A stretch of DNA of 64,000 nucleotides from Trichoplax adhaerens (GCF_000150275.1 NW_002060947.1:1606944-1670943); one strand, 5' to 3'; numbered from the stretch's first letter, positions 29,518 through 41,756 are shown. Made by a program: numbers and translations. The notes: a model not told the origin generated them from the sequence alone.

Positions 29518-30523
29518 ATCATAAATTATGAGTGATGGATAAAAATCTGCCAACGAAATGGCTGTATCTTTATTCTATGTTGCTAAATTGATTTCGAGTA
29601 AAATTTCTGCTACAATTATGGAAATCCGATCGATAGACATGATATCCATATCGTATACTAAAAATAATATTATAGGCTAAATGTATAAAATAATATTAAT
29701 TTATACTGTACGTATACATGTTTGTCCATGTCGTCGATGGGTAACATTTAGTTAATGTCAAGAGCTTTATGAAGGATCTTAGTTGATTTTCTAAGGGTTA
29801 TGCATAGATGATGAATTTATCTTTTTAAAATCTTCAATTATTGTAAAGCATCCTGGTTAATTTAACATTCCACAATCTTTCACTACTCTTAAAAATTTCT
29901 TTGCTATCATTCGTAACAGATTATATATCGGAATATATTTTTCAAATTAAAGCCCAATAAAGCAATAATCAAACATATGAGAATATTCTGTAAATAATTT
30001 TTTTTCCAATTACAATCTCTGATATTCTTGCGTGTGTATTCATAATTAATAGCTACTATTGTGACTAGGCACATAATAGATTGGAATGGAAAAGTTGTGG
30101 TTGCTAACGACTACGTAGACCAAATTTCATCAATTTAATTAGTTGACAAGAAATTTGATTTTACTAATGGCCTCTAAAGGGCAGCATAGATGTACTGCTT
30201 ATCTGGATAGCTTACCATATGATCATGAGTCACTAGAAAAATAGGTTCTCTTTTAGAGGCTCAGGCTATTAATGATATGCCTGTCATATAATATTGATAT
30301 AATTGTTGTATATTATTTAAAATATACCCTTCACTCTTAGTAATTTATGAAATTTCCACATTTATGCTAATATTTACTACGAAAAGCTAACATGACTGTT
30401 ACTTTTGGTGTAAGACATTCTTTATTTCGTAGACACGTTAAAATTTTCCTATTTTTGCTTTCGTAAGATACTAGTACAAACTCACGTCGCTTTGCTGACG
30501 GTTTACGTTAATGTACTTATTTG
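29518..30523. other. GPCR downstream region, nothing recognised
   Basis: About 1 kb of AT-rich sequence between the GPCR stop and the left end of the TIR element. Probably the GPCR 3' UTR followed by spacer. Confidence 0.5.
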
Positions 30524-32359
30524 TTAATAATTAACAGATAGTATTACCATTCGACATTATATATCCCGGTAATAGCCAGGCACTACTATATTCACAGCTA
30601 TGCTTGTAGAATGCTACTTTTCAATAATGCATTGACGGATGAAATGCTATATTAAGATTAGTTCATGGTCCAAAGCACATTATGATAACTAATGTACGGT
30701 GATGGACATACCAAATTAAGATTAGCAGGTACTGTAAAAACGATATCGATAGTGCGGTACAATATCCTTAGTACTGCGGTCAATTCTACACCCATTATGA
30801 TAATGTGTCTAAGGATCGCTTACTCTGTTAATAAAACCGCTATAAGAAAATGGAACAATCAAAATGGCCGTGCCAGAAAACTCTATAAAAAAGATTTTTA
30901 TGTTTATTCAATTTTCATCAGAGTACCTTATCCAAAATTTAGCCTCTTTAATAAAATAAATAAAAAATGCCACCCATTCACCCTTTTAAACGAGCAGCGC
31001 GGGGTATTCATACTACTGTTCGATGACTGATTATGGGTTCATTTTAATAGGTCAGTATAAGATTCTTCAGTACTTTTTACCTCAAGATTTCTTCATGTAA
31101 AACCAATAGCTCTAAGATTTTTAATGGTATTTTGGCTTCTAGATTTACTATAGAGTAGAGAATTCTTTGTTTTAATATATAATAAAATGGATTCTTCTTT
31201 TTTATTTCAGTACTATAGGCGCGTATATACTATACATAATTACTGCATCGAAGTTTTTTGATTTTTTACTGACTTGTGTGAATACTATTACATTTCTAAC
31301 AATATGATACTGGCTGGAAAATTTTGGAATTGAATTGCCTATTCTATATTTTATGAGCATTTTACCTTAGAAATATCGATTACAATACTTAATAATGGAT
31401 CACAATAGAATTTATCTCGATTGAATAATATTCAAAAGTTGAAAAGCAATCAGCTTTGTTTTATTCTATTGGTGTCCAATTTACTCTTCGAAAGTTAATT
31501 TTTGATTTGAAAGGATGATGCAATAAAAAAAGATCATTTAATAAAGGAAAAAATTCATTTCACTATTTAAGATGAATATTATTGATATAAGATTGAAATA
31601 ATATTATTATTTCATTCATTTCCAACGTAAGAGATACTCAAAAATCGTCGAAATCGGATTGCTTGATATTTATCAAGAGATCAAAGTGTCATGGATGGCT
31701 ATTAAATATGTTCATTATTCATTGACTTTGGTAGTTTTTGCTCTCATTTTATGAGGAATTGCTACCAGTTTTTTCCTTTGTCACAATAGTCATGCACTTC
31801 ATTTTGTTCTGCTAGCATTAGACTTAGCTTCATAATTTTAACTATAAGGGTCATAGATCGCGGTTATACAAAAATTTCATTAAAAAAGAATTAAAAAGGA
31901 GTTCTTCAATGTCTTTATTACAAGTCTTAGCTGTTATTTGCACCCAAATTATAATCATGATGCTCTTTCGGTCAATTTTGAATAATGGAAAGTACTGCCA
32001 TAATAAATAAAGTACTTCTATGGAACTTATCTAATTGATTACCTAGTCAAATTGCAATCTATTAATAAATATAAAATTGATTCATAATTGCTTTAGTGAA
32101 ATTTTTTGTTCTCGATCTCTTTATTGGGAAGAATAAAGTTGCTACCGTCAGCGTTATTGTCTAGAGAACTTGACAACTTGTCCATCAACTATTAACGGTA
32201 TGAATTCTTGTGCAAAATAAGAAATAAAAATAAAATAATAATGTTGCTACGATAAGAATTTACTAGATTGTTATTTGTAAGATTATACGATCACACACTA
32301 GCACAGGGACCTTAATTATTAACTTAGTTTATTTTTGGTAGTTCAATAAGACAAATCTT

Positions 32360-32599
32360 GAAGGCAGTTTATAATCATAGAAGTAATAGAGCTCAACGTG
32401 ATATACTGTTTAAAGCTGTATGATATGGGTTCATTTCAATAGGTCAGTATAAGATTCTTATAGCACTTTTTACCTCAAGAAGGCAGTTTATAATTATAGA
32501 AGTAATAGAGCTCAACGTGATATACTGTTTAAAGCTGTATGATATGGGTTCATTTCAATAGTTCAGTATAAGATTCTTACAGCACTTTTTACCTCAAGA
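32360..32599. repeat. 119-bp tandem duplication inside the TIR element
   Basis: Two units start at GAAGGCAGTTTATAAT at 32360 and 32479. Each ends in a block (ATGGGTTCATTT(C/T)AATAG ... TTTTTACCTCAAG) that also occurs once in the same orientation at about 31030-31085 in the left interior. Confidence 0.9.
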
Positions 32600-32828
32600 T
32601 TTCTTCATGTAAAACGAATAGCTCTAAGGTAGTCATTTCTGCAGAGTACTAGTTTTTAAAATAGTATTCATTATATCGCTAAGGGTGGATACTGGGCCTT
32701 TCAATTTTGATTTGATGTAATACTCTAATGAAAATTGAATAAGCATAGAATCTTTATAGAGTTTTCTACACAGCCCTTTTGATTGTTACATTTTCTTATA
32801 ACGGTTGTTATCGACAGAGCTAGCGATC

Positions 32829-32999
32829 CTTAGACACATTATCATGATTGGTATACAATTGGCCACAATACTAAGGACATTGGACCGCATTGTCGATATC
32901 TTATAGTACGTCTTAGACACATTATCATGATTGGTATAGAATTATAGAATTAAAATTGACCGCAGTACTAAGGACATTGCACCGCACTATCGATATCTT
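32829..32999. repeat. Duplicated block within the right TIR
   Basis: Two related units, about 32829-32902 and 32912-32999, each run from CTTAGACACATTATCATGAT to a CGATATCTT end. The left TIR has only one counterpart (about 30738-30820, inverted), so the duplication arose after the element formed. Confidence 0.85.
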
Positions 33000-34069
33000 T
33001 TTTACCGTCCCTGCTAATCTTAACTTGGTATGTCCATCACCGTACATTAGTTATCATAATGTGCTTTGGACCATGAACTAATCTTAATATAGCATTTCAT
33101 TCGTTAATGCATTATTGAAAAGTAGTATTCTACAAGCATAGCTGTGAATATAGTAGTGCCTGGCTATTACCGGGATATATATATAATATCGAATGGTAAT
33201 ACTATCTGTTAATTATTAAGAAATGGGTTTGCTCTAATTCGATATTATGACTAATAACTCCGGCTACAATTTATAATATCCATGGATGATTGAATATTGA
33301 ATAGAATGATGAATTTCGTAACGATTGATTTTGGATTATGATGATTATTACTTTTACTATGACTAGGAAGGTATTTCAAAGATAAAATAGCAGGGGCAAT
33401 ACCTAAGTAAGAAGTATTGTGATAGAGAAATTGTTCAAGCAGACTAGGGAGTACAATACAAAGATTAAAAGTGATTTTGTTTAATCCTTATTTTTTGAAT
33501 AAAGGACATCAGGTGTAACTATTTCCAAAATAATTAAAAAAATATTACCAATTTATTATATTTTAGTTATATTATCCGTTATAAATCAAAATAATAAGTA
33601 ATGAAGAATAATAGTTGTATCTCACCGTATTAAATAAAAGGCAACAACTCAATCCATTTCTACACCCATTTTTGCTTGGAATCTAAAGCGTCAAGTTGAT
33701 GACCATCTTTATTCTATAGAAATTTTAATGGACAATTGACTGAAATTACAATTGAGCATTTAGGGATCTGGAAGTTATCGTACTGAATCCCTCCCATTCT
33801 TCTTGAATGTATTCGATAATTGATAAGTGAATAGTCAAGGCATAATGACTTAATTCCATATCCAGTCATGAATAGATTGGCGTCGAATAGGTTCCCATGA
33901 ATTATTAAAATCTCTCACATGTCTCAATCATGCTTTTCATCAAGTCTATACCATTAAAGTAGTGGTAGCAGTTCAAGTCATGACATCTAATTCCTGTCTA
34001 GACTATAGATGAGTTATTTTACATCAGATCTACATCTCAAGGAAACGTTCAGATATCTAATATACGCGC

Positions 34070-34381
34070 ACTTGAAAATTGGACTGGTTGCTAGTAGTTA
34101 TGGATATCTTCATACATATGTTTATACTCAACTTTATGTCTACCATTAACAAAAAGGACTTTAGGCCTTTTGAGCTTTCAATATAGGATAACATTGGCAG
34201 ATAAACGGATGCAATACTAAATCCAGAATCTCCGTTATTCTATGTTAGAAAGTACTGTTTTGAAAGCTCATGATGCCTAAAGTCCTTTTTGCCACTGTAA
34301 TATTAATAACAAACATCAAAGTGGGCTTGAACATATGTATAAACATATCCATTACCATTGCAACGAATTCAGTTTTCAAGT
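34070..34381. mobile_element. Imperfect inverted-repeat (foldback/MITE-like) element
   Basis: Left arm about 34070-34181 and right arm about 34259-34381 are imperfect reverse complements. Shared parts are ACTTGAAAA, ATGGATAT, CATATGTTTATA-like sequence and AAAAAGGACTTTAGGC followed by TGAGCTTTCAA. The central unpaired segment is about 75 bp. There is no coding capacity. Target-site duplications are not clear. Confidence 0.75.
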
Positions 34382-35809
34382 ATCATCGATGTCTGACAGT
34401 TGCCTTTTGATGCAAGACAATGATGAGATTGATTGGCGTTGAAATCAATACATGAATTATATTGACTATAGCTGTCTAGCAATGCAAATCAGCACTATTA
34501 ATAGAATAGTAGGAGCTTTGAAGAGAATAATCAATTAATCCATAATTGCCATTTTTGATCTCTGTTAGTGTTGAAATGTCGTCAATATTTTCTATACAAT
34601 TTGACAGATGGGTATTTGTCATGGATGTTTGGTTGAGCGTATTCATGTCTAGAGAATAGGTTATTGTAGAATGGTAATTGGCTAAAGCGATCAACTCTGC
34701 GTTGATGACGACTTTCAATTTATACGAAAATTTCAATATGATCATTCTGTATTAGTGATTGATTGATTGTATGGCAATACGAGTAAGGATTAGAATAAAG
34801 TCATGAAAGATGGAAAATAGCAACTGGAATGATCACGTCAATAATATCTATTTAATAATTGAAGGATGTGAATTCTACTATCTCAATCAAAGGCAAATTA
34901 ATTGCTCGCTTCATTGATTTCCATAATTCAAATCAGCTGTTATAATATATTCACCGATTGTCTGTATAGTTATAGAATGATCAAGTATTGAGAATGACAT
35001 TAGGTAGGTGAAAAATTGATAACATCGCCATAAAGAAGGAAAACATGCAAAAATGACTATTAAAACAAATCTAGTTTATTGCTTTATTGACTGTAAGATG
35101 AGATAGACGCATATGATGTTGAATTGTATATTACAGTATTTTTCAACGTCATTTCCACCAACTTTCCATCTGATTCATTTTTGTTGGATAACAAGTGTAG
35201 ATTGGATAATCGCTTAGTGGAAAGATATATAGTACGGTATATAAGTAAGAGTGCCTACTGCCTAGCGTTTGAAAGGGAGGCGCCTATGCAAATTTCAATA
35301 GTGCTGTAGTACTCTATTTTGATTAATTAAACAAAGTTTTATTGATTGATAAAATTCACGTGGAGAATTCGCAGCAGCATATGAATAAATTTTTCTATTC
35401 TATTTAGATCATGAAAATGATATACTTTTATTGTACACATACATGTACAGCCAATAGTAAAATTTTGGATCATGAAAATGATATACTTTTATTGTACACA
35501 TGTACAGCCAATAGTAAAATTTTGACTGTACAGAGAGAGAGAGAGAAAAAAAAAATAGCAACAGTAAACAGTGCATGAGTTTTTGTCAAAGAGAGAAGAA
35601 TTTATAAAGTGCAGTCTATGTGCATTTTTAACAGGAACTATCTATGAACTTGGAATAGTATTGTCATAGACTAGATACAAAACATCCTTTCATTCTACTA
35701 TCATGAATACCAATGATTACTTTTAACTTTTTACATGTCGAACTTTGAAACAATGCTCAAGAATCATAGTGAAACGTTTGAATGGACAAATAAATACATG
35801 AATACTGGC
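34382..35809. other. Region without recognised gene
   Basis: AT-rich sequence upstream of the SDR 3' end. Minor features are a 60-bp direct duplication near 35406-35525 and a short GA/A microsatellite at 35532-35555. The 89-codon minus-strand frame at 34476-34745 has no recognisable motif. Confidence 0.5.
35406..35525. repeat. ~60-bp direct duplication
   Basis: Two adjacent copies of GATCATGAAAATGATATAC followed by TTTTATTGTACACA and ending CAGCCAATAGTAAAATTTTG, at about 35406-35466 and 35470-35525. The second lacks a few bases of the ACATACATGT segment. Confidence 0.9.
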
Positions 35810-36974
35810 TTAAATAGCTCGACAAGGTGCAGGAAATTGTCCACTGATGTACAAAATGTGATCACTAATGAACGACGGAAGATAGGCCATTAAGGATAGT
35901 ATATTGGCTTCCAAACCTACCAGATATCGTTCACGAGGTTTAGGGGAGAATAAGGCATTTTTGATAGCTTTGGTTACTTTAGCGATATTATTGGAAGCAC
36001 GGGATCGATTGAATTCAGTTATTTTCTTGACACCTAAATGAGAAAGAGACGACGAAGATTGTTTTCGATTCAATTCAATCATAAACTCAATTGTATCCAA
36101 TTGGTTTGAAGTATTTTAATAGTAATGCATGATGGAGAATAGATTCTTTTATGCATTGGTATACAGTACATGTATTGTAATCTAAAGTACTGGCAGTGAT
36201 TGATGATAGCAAGAACGATTGATTACCTTCTTTTGCAAAATGGTCGCCATAATCTTGACGTATTGTGCTATTACAGTTATGATAAAGTTGTAGGAATTCA
36301 TCTTCTAAATTATCTAATATATGAGTCTTGAAAAAACCAGGTTCAATAATGTGTACCGATACATTGAATAGTTTCATTTCTCGGCGTAATGAATCGGAGA
36401 AGGCTTCGACAGCAAATTTGGACATGCTGTAAGATGCAGAATAAGGCACACTAAATCTGCCTAGCATACTCGCCAAGTTGACAATTCTTCCTTGATCGAT
36501 TTTAATCAACGGTAGCATTGCTTTGGTCATTTCAACCATACCAAAAACATTAACATTGAAAATTTGTCTCAATTTGGATAGTGGTGTCCATTCGATAGCC
36601 CCTGTGGATGCGATACCAGCATTATTGACCATACCCCATAAGCCTTTCCCCATAGGTAAGTGTTTTCCAACGAGATCGACAGCACGATGAATATCATCAC
36701 TGTTGGTCACATCGACTATGATAGGATAAAGACGATTACTACATATGCTTGTTAAATCTTCTACACCTCGTTTAGTTAAGCAACAAGCAATAATATTGCA
36801 ACCACATAGATCTAATTCAATGGATAACTTTCGGCCGAATCCGCTATCACAACCTGTAATAAGAACATATTTATCGTCCAAGTTTTTGATTTGAGGTCGA
36901 GGTGACCAATAGATGATGGCTGCAACAACAAATAAAATCAGGCCTAACATGGCCAGTACTACCCATTCATTCAT
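35810..36974 (-). CDS. Short-chain dehydrogenase, retinol/17beta-hydroxysteroid type (SDR9C-like)
   Basis: NAD(P)-dependent oxidoreductase of the family holding RDH5/16, DHRS9, HSD17B2/6 and BDH1, acting on retinoids, steroids or hydroxybutyrate at ER or mitochondrial membranes. Two exons: 36227-36974 and 35810-36033, joined in phase 1 (HFAKE-G-VKKITEF), giving 323 aa. The N-terminal membrane anchor is residues 5-23. The cofactor motif TGCDSGFG is at 40-47, VNNAG at 116-120, the catalytic serine in NLASM is S169, and the YSMSK pair is Y182 and K186. The C-terminal half keeps the family segment PRERYLVGLEANILSLMAYLPSFISD. The 193-bp intron is partly open in the first frame, so automated annotation may miss the splice and give a false C-terminus. 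The substrate cannot be read from sequence. Confidence 0.95.
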
Positions 36975-37542
36975 GGTAAAGAGGAATGATTGACTTTTTT
37001 TAGCTATGATTTGTCAACTAGAATAACCTTATGTAGTGTAGAGAGCCCAATCCAGGGCTGCACACTGCATCATCACGCCAACTTGCTGGACGCCATTCCA
37101 CAGTCTATCGAGTATGAGGACAAAAGGTGATTGAAGGAAGTCAGCGTTCTGGTGATGCTTCCCAATGGATTTCAGTGTATGATACAGTAGATTGTATGCT
37201 ATACAAGTCCTCTACAATGTGGCGCAGCTATTATATCGTATGGGTTCGCTTTTGTTGCGCTAATACTAGAATAGTAAAAGCTACCCTTATTAAGGACTAA
37301 AAGCATTTCCAGTAGTTCTTGCTACAGTATAGCAAGCGATGAGCGAGAGATTGGCTAATAATATCACTGTCCACCGTGCTTATTTTGTTTTCAGATGTAG
37401 AAAATGGCAAAAAATATTGCTGAAACGAACGTAAATATACTGCACTTTATGTAGCTCGAGTCTGTCCAATGTCCACGCAAGAACAGTCAAAGCACAGAAT
37501 GATAATAATTATTAATTATTATGAATTATTATGTGTTGGACT
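36975..37542. other. SDR upstream region, no gene seen
   Basis: About 570 bp 5' of the SDR start, ending at the 407-bp duplication. No conserved frame or RNA gene recognised; the promoter is presumably here. Confidence 0.45.
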
Positions 37543-38345
37543 TTGCCACAGTACTGTACAGTGTACACTATACTACAGTATGTACAACCAACATGATAAC
37601 AGGGCCGTGCATAAAAATTATCACTTCTGTCCTAGAAGGACAGCACCTCTTTCTACGGTAGAGGTGATAACTTTTATGCAACGGGGGACAATTTTGATGG
37701 AGTCAGTCCCTGTTAATAGCCACTTAACCATGGCTGAAAATAAGCCCACACCAACCTAATTTAGAGTCCTGGTGAGCAATTGTAGATGTACAGAACAGTT
37801 AAAATGACCAGAGAAACCAGGGTTAGCCTTCTCATTTTTAGACAACGAAAGTCGTTGATAGTCCTTCTCTCTTTCATGTAGAACTGTAGTTTAGCAGTCC
37901 CTGGTATTACTTATATCCCAGTCCATGCAGTCAGTGTATGTAATGGACGTTGCCACAGTGCACTGTACTACAATATGCGCAAACAACATGATAACAGTGC
38001 CGTGCATAAAAATTGTCACTTCAGTCCTAGAAGGACAACATCTCTTTCTACGGCAGGAGTGATAACTCTTTTTATGCAACAGGGGACAATTTTGAGTTAG
38101 TCTCTGTTAATAGCCACTTAACCATGACTGAAAATAAGCCCACACCAACCCAATCTAGAGTCTTGATGTGCAATGATAGATGTAGAGAACAGTGATAATG
38201 ACCAGAGAAACCAGAGAAAAGGTTAATTAGCCATCACATTTTTAGACAACGAAAGTCGTTGACTGCCCTTCTCTCTTCATTTAGTACTGTAGTTTAGCAG
38301 TCCCTGGTATATCCTAGTCCATGCAGTCTGTACAAACAGATTTAT
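37543..38345. repeat. ~407-bp tandem duplication with a foldable core
   Basis: Two diverged copies begin at TTGCCACAG at 37543 and 37950. Both contain CAACATGATAACAG, CCTAGAAGGACA, CTTAACCATG(G/A)CTGAAAATA, GACAACGAAAGTCGTTGA and AGTTTAGCAGTCCCTGGTAT. In copy 1, 37609-37624 pairs with 37664-37679, enclosing hairpin 37627-37643 (CTGTCCT/AGGACAG) and hairpin 37644-37666 (CACCTCT/AGAGGTG). The core of copy 2 is at about 38003-38078. Minus-strand and plus-strand frames through here are repeat translation. Confidence 0.88.
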
Positions 38346-38416
38346 ACCAGAGGTTACTAAATATGATATAGAATAGCTGTAAGTGTTAGTTTAGGAAGGC
38401 TTACTATAGACTCTGC

Positions 38417-38570
38417 AGACACCCTGTGCTATAATCTACCGTCGACGGTATAAAAGCCGAGGAGTTTTTAAGGGAGAGGGTGGTTGGAGGTGTAGACACC
38501 CTATGCTATAATCCACCGTCGATGGCATAAAAGCCGGGAGTTTTAAGGGAGAGAGTGGTTGGAGGTGTAG
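38417..38570. repeat. 77-bp tandem duplication
   Basis: Units at 38417-38493 and 38494-38570, each AGACACCCT(G/A)TGCTATAAT followed by CACCGTCGA-type palindrome, TAAAAGCCG and a GGGAGAG(G/A)GTGGTTGGAGG end. The first has TATAAAAG and the second CATAAAAG. Confidence 0.92.
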
Positions 38571-39070
38571 AAGGTACTTCAGAGGAATATTCTCTAGCTG
38601 AGGCGGGAGCCTTTCTCTGCCACCGTACTTTGCCAACGTTGTCTACATTGTATAGGGTCCAGCAGGTATTCGTGGACTGAATTGTTGGATCAACATCAAT
38701 GTATCACTCCCCTACATTCCATGTATAAAGTACAGTACAGTAGATTCCAATTTTATGCTTGTAATATAGCAGAGTCGTAGATTGATATTGATGCAGTATA
38801 TTTGATATATTCCGAGAATTCGGGCAATATAACCAAATACCCGGGTGCAATCAATAAACCACATAAGTATAGATATGGATTGTTGCCATTCTTTATTTAC
38901 GTTATACAATTCAACAGGTATTGAATCAGACGTAAAACAGAATTAGTTTTAGACGTCTGTCTTGTTGTTATTTTCAGAATATGGTAATATTGCGTGCTTC
39001 TGCAGTGATTCATCAATGTACAGTATAACAAATTATTATTAAGCAGGAGCTAGCTTTAGTTGACACTTTA
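38571..39070. other. Region between repeats and EEF1AKMT1 3' end
   Basis: About 500 bp with no recognised gene; probably includes the 3' UTR of the methyltransferase gene. Confidence 0.45.
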
Positions 39071-40726
39071 TTAATTTAAAAATGTAGTTTCATAATTAGT
39101 AAAACTGCCAAATTCATTGCCTAACTTGTTGGCGTGTTTAGGTCTAAATTGGCATACATTTAAGTTCAGTAATCGTTCCGCAAGTGTTTGCATCTTTAGA
39201 CCTGCCAAAATTAAGTTAATCGTTAGTTTCTGTACTGTTACGCCATGCTCAATATTATATACGCGTATATCGAACACAGGCACTCTTGCACGCCTATACG
39301 TAGATTGGAGCTATTTGCTGCGCATAACATAGCATAAGTTACTTTTATGAATATGCAGATATTACAATAACTGACAAAATAGTTTTCGATTAGCAATGCC
39401 ATCCAAGTATTTGGAGATTGCGCTTTAAATATTAGTGTTAGGCTTAAATACGCAGGCATAACATTATAATTGCTATCGAAACTTACCTGTACAAAGTATT
39501 ATTTTGTCTTTAGTAAGGTAACGTATACTGCAAGCGGTCTTTGTAAGACACTCCTCTGTCAGAAATGGCGGATCAGCTACTACTACATCGAAGGAATTTT
39601 TACCAACAGAAGAAGGAAACTTCATCGGTTCATTGTAGTCATAGAAAATAAAATCATCGCCATATATCTCAAATCTCTTGTCGTATTCGAATATTATATA
39701 TTGCACATTGTCCGGATTGAGTTCTACCAACTTTCGATACAAAGTAGGGCAACTTAAACAAGCTATACTATAAAAATAAAAACCCAAAATATTCATTATC
39801 GCTAGACATTACATTATTGATGAGTATAGTACTTGATAACGATCTTAACATTCTGATGGAATCTACGAGATTTTATTGCTGTATGTCAATCTTAGTACAA
39901 AACGTACTTACAACGTAGATAATTATAGAATTAGTAGTAGATTCTAGTGGGTTGTTGTACAGTGTGTGCCAAGTCATTATGTCGTATTCAAGACAAGAAC
40001 GTTGCATACGAGTATTAGCGACAAGATAATGATAGAATCCTAATACATACCTTCCATTATTGCTCGCTTTTATCGCTTCTTTGGCTAGTGTTTCTGCAGT
40101 TTGGTTATCATACCAAAATTGGCTTAATTGCTAGATTTACAATACACGTGTTTAAATAAAGTTAGTTTAAAAATTAAAAGATTGACAGTATGCGAAATCT
40201 TTACTGTTAAGATCAATTTTTCAGTGCGATGGAAACACCTCAGTCATGACTGGGCGTCCAATAGAGTGTTATCAATTCCCTTCAATATTGAGCTATTACT
40301 ATGTGGAGGATTCTAGCGTAGTCTAAGTACGAGTATTTGACAGTACGTATCATTCAAGTGCAAAGTAGGACAACATCGTTCATTACTATTACTTTTAATT
40401 TTATTTCAAAAAGCGTTGCGGTAACATGAACTTGTGGAGGTGCTAGTAGTCCATGGTAATGGATAAAGCAGAAACTTAAGTATGGTAGCAATTTGCAAAG
40501 TATGATGTACTACACCGTAGTCTTATTTGCAATAAGATTAATTCACTAAATGCATTGTACTCTTTTGCACGACCATGCTCCTTACCCAATCCTCACCAAC
40601 GCAATTTTGATCTTGAGCTTGAGATTGCTCTTGGTAGAAGTCTTGTAGGGCTGCGAGAGTGTTAGCAGACAGTCTTGGGACGTCATCGTCACTATCATTG
40701 ATTTGTTCAGCCTGCTGCAATGACAT
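39071..40726 (-). CDS. EEF1AKMT1: eEF1A lysine methyltransferase 1 (formerly N6AMT2)
   Basis: SAM-dependent cytosolic methyltransferase; the human orthologue methylates Lys79 of elongation factor eEF1A (family knowledge). Four exons in transcription order: 40586-40726, 40051-40130, 39487-39767, 39071-39201. They join in phase to 210 aa; the human protein has 214. Visible: LSANTLAALQDFY near the start, QLSQFWYDNQTAETLAKEA, IACLSCPTLYRKL, FEYDKRFEIYGDDFIFYDYN, the catalytic DPPF at 139-142 within FDVVVADPPFLTEECL, and YLTKDKIILCTG. The last exon gives CQFRPKHANKLGNEFGSFTNY. The start MSLQQAEQ is the first ATG of the exon. Divergent from tomosyn, about 2.4 kb apart. No disabling change seen. Confidence 0.97.
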
Positions 40727-41756
40727 TATTACGGATTCACAATAGTGAAATTAATTAAAATTTTGTTCAATCTAATCCAATGGAGTACAAACACTATTAG
40801 TGTACTACATCGGATATTTATTATTATAATTATTGATATATAATTATAATTATCGGCGGCACTACTGAATAGATAGTGACTATTAGATAGCCGCTTGCTT
40901 GATCGAAATCTAATGCTCGAGCTGAGCAAGTACCAGTACTGTACTCTGTGACGTCATGACTAGTAGGTCTCGGACAAGCGGACATAAAGGACCAAATAGG
41001 CCGAAAATGTCGAAAAATAATGACTTTTACTGTAATATGGATCTTCTGATCTTGTGCATCTATTTACAATGATTCACTTTTATTCATTTTAAAAGCATTT
41101 ATGACGTTATAGAAGTGCTTTTGAGCAGAACTGAAATAGTAAAATGAATAGGATTCAATGAAATATTACTTAATTTAGAAAAATAAGTCAATTATAACGA
41201 AATGTTTTGGAAAAGTTTTATCCACAACACTATGTATTAGTACTGTACTATTGCCTCAAACTGTGATTAATTGTGGAATATTGTAATTACACTTGCTATG
41301 TGCAGTAGTTTTAGATTGCACGTTTTACCGTAAGGAATTATTAAGGACTAGTTGGGTATTGGCCTATGATTCTAGTGCTCTTACTTGTACTTTAATCCAT
41401 TACATATGACTGTAACTTGTAAGGATTAGTTGGAAAGTTAAAAGACTACAGCAGTCGTTTGTTATTTGTTACACGGTGATACATGAACGACCTCGATTGA
41501 TACTGCCGTTGGTCGAAAATCTGTTTACAAAAAATGCAAAGTTTTTCATCGGCAATGAATTGAAATTTTATTTATGCAAACCGTACTAAGGTAGTATGAA
41601 TGGAACTCGTTGAGAGTGTACAGTATAAATAAATAATTTCCCTCATTTTCAAATAAAAATTAAAAATTATTATTATTGGGGATAATTTAATTCGAAATAA
41701 ACGACACGAGTATACTTGTACAATACAGTAAATCGAACCTGCTGAAGTTATGACAG

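Larger units (their letters stand above)
30524..33220. mobile_element. ~2.7-kb TIR element bounded by TTAA, non-autonomous
   Basis: The left end (30524 to about 30950) and the right end (about 32690 to 33220) are long imperfect inverted repeats of each other. Shared landmarks include TTAATAATTAACAGATAG at the outer edge, CCCGGTAATAGCCAGGCAC, and GTTCATGGTCCAAAGCACA. Both outer edges are TTAA and both also have an inner TTAACAG/CTGTTAA, which fits TTAA-targeting (piggyBac-like) insertion; this class is inferred. The interior has no transposase: the 112-codon frame at 30692-31030 lies mostly in the left TIR and has no DDE or DDD pattern. The right TIR is longer because of an internal duplication. 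Confidence 0.85.

Noticed and set aside
30692-31030. 112-codon frame as a possible transposase
   Set aside because: Mostly inside the left inverted repeat, with no DDE/DDD-type or zinc-finger pattern. The right arm copy is not open in the same way.
34476-34745. 89-codon minus-strand frame
   Set aside because: Low-complexity, AT-driven composition, no upstream acceptor or promoter signal and no family resemblance.
37469-38079. Plus- and minus-strand frames of 62-96 codons
   Set aside because: They arise from the 407-bp duplication; both copies give related but frameshifted peptides.
38436-38636. 66-codon minus-strand proline-rich frame
   Set aside because: Repeat translation of the 77-bp duplication; the LHLQP(L/P)SPLK unit occurs twice.
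40586-40726. DNA N6-adenine methyltransferase as the function of the N6AMT2-like gene
   Set aside because: The family was renamed after eEF1A was shown to be its substrate. The DPPF motif alone does not indicate DNA methylation.
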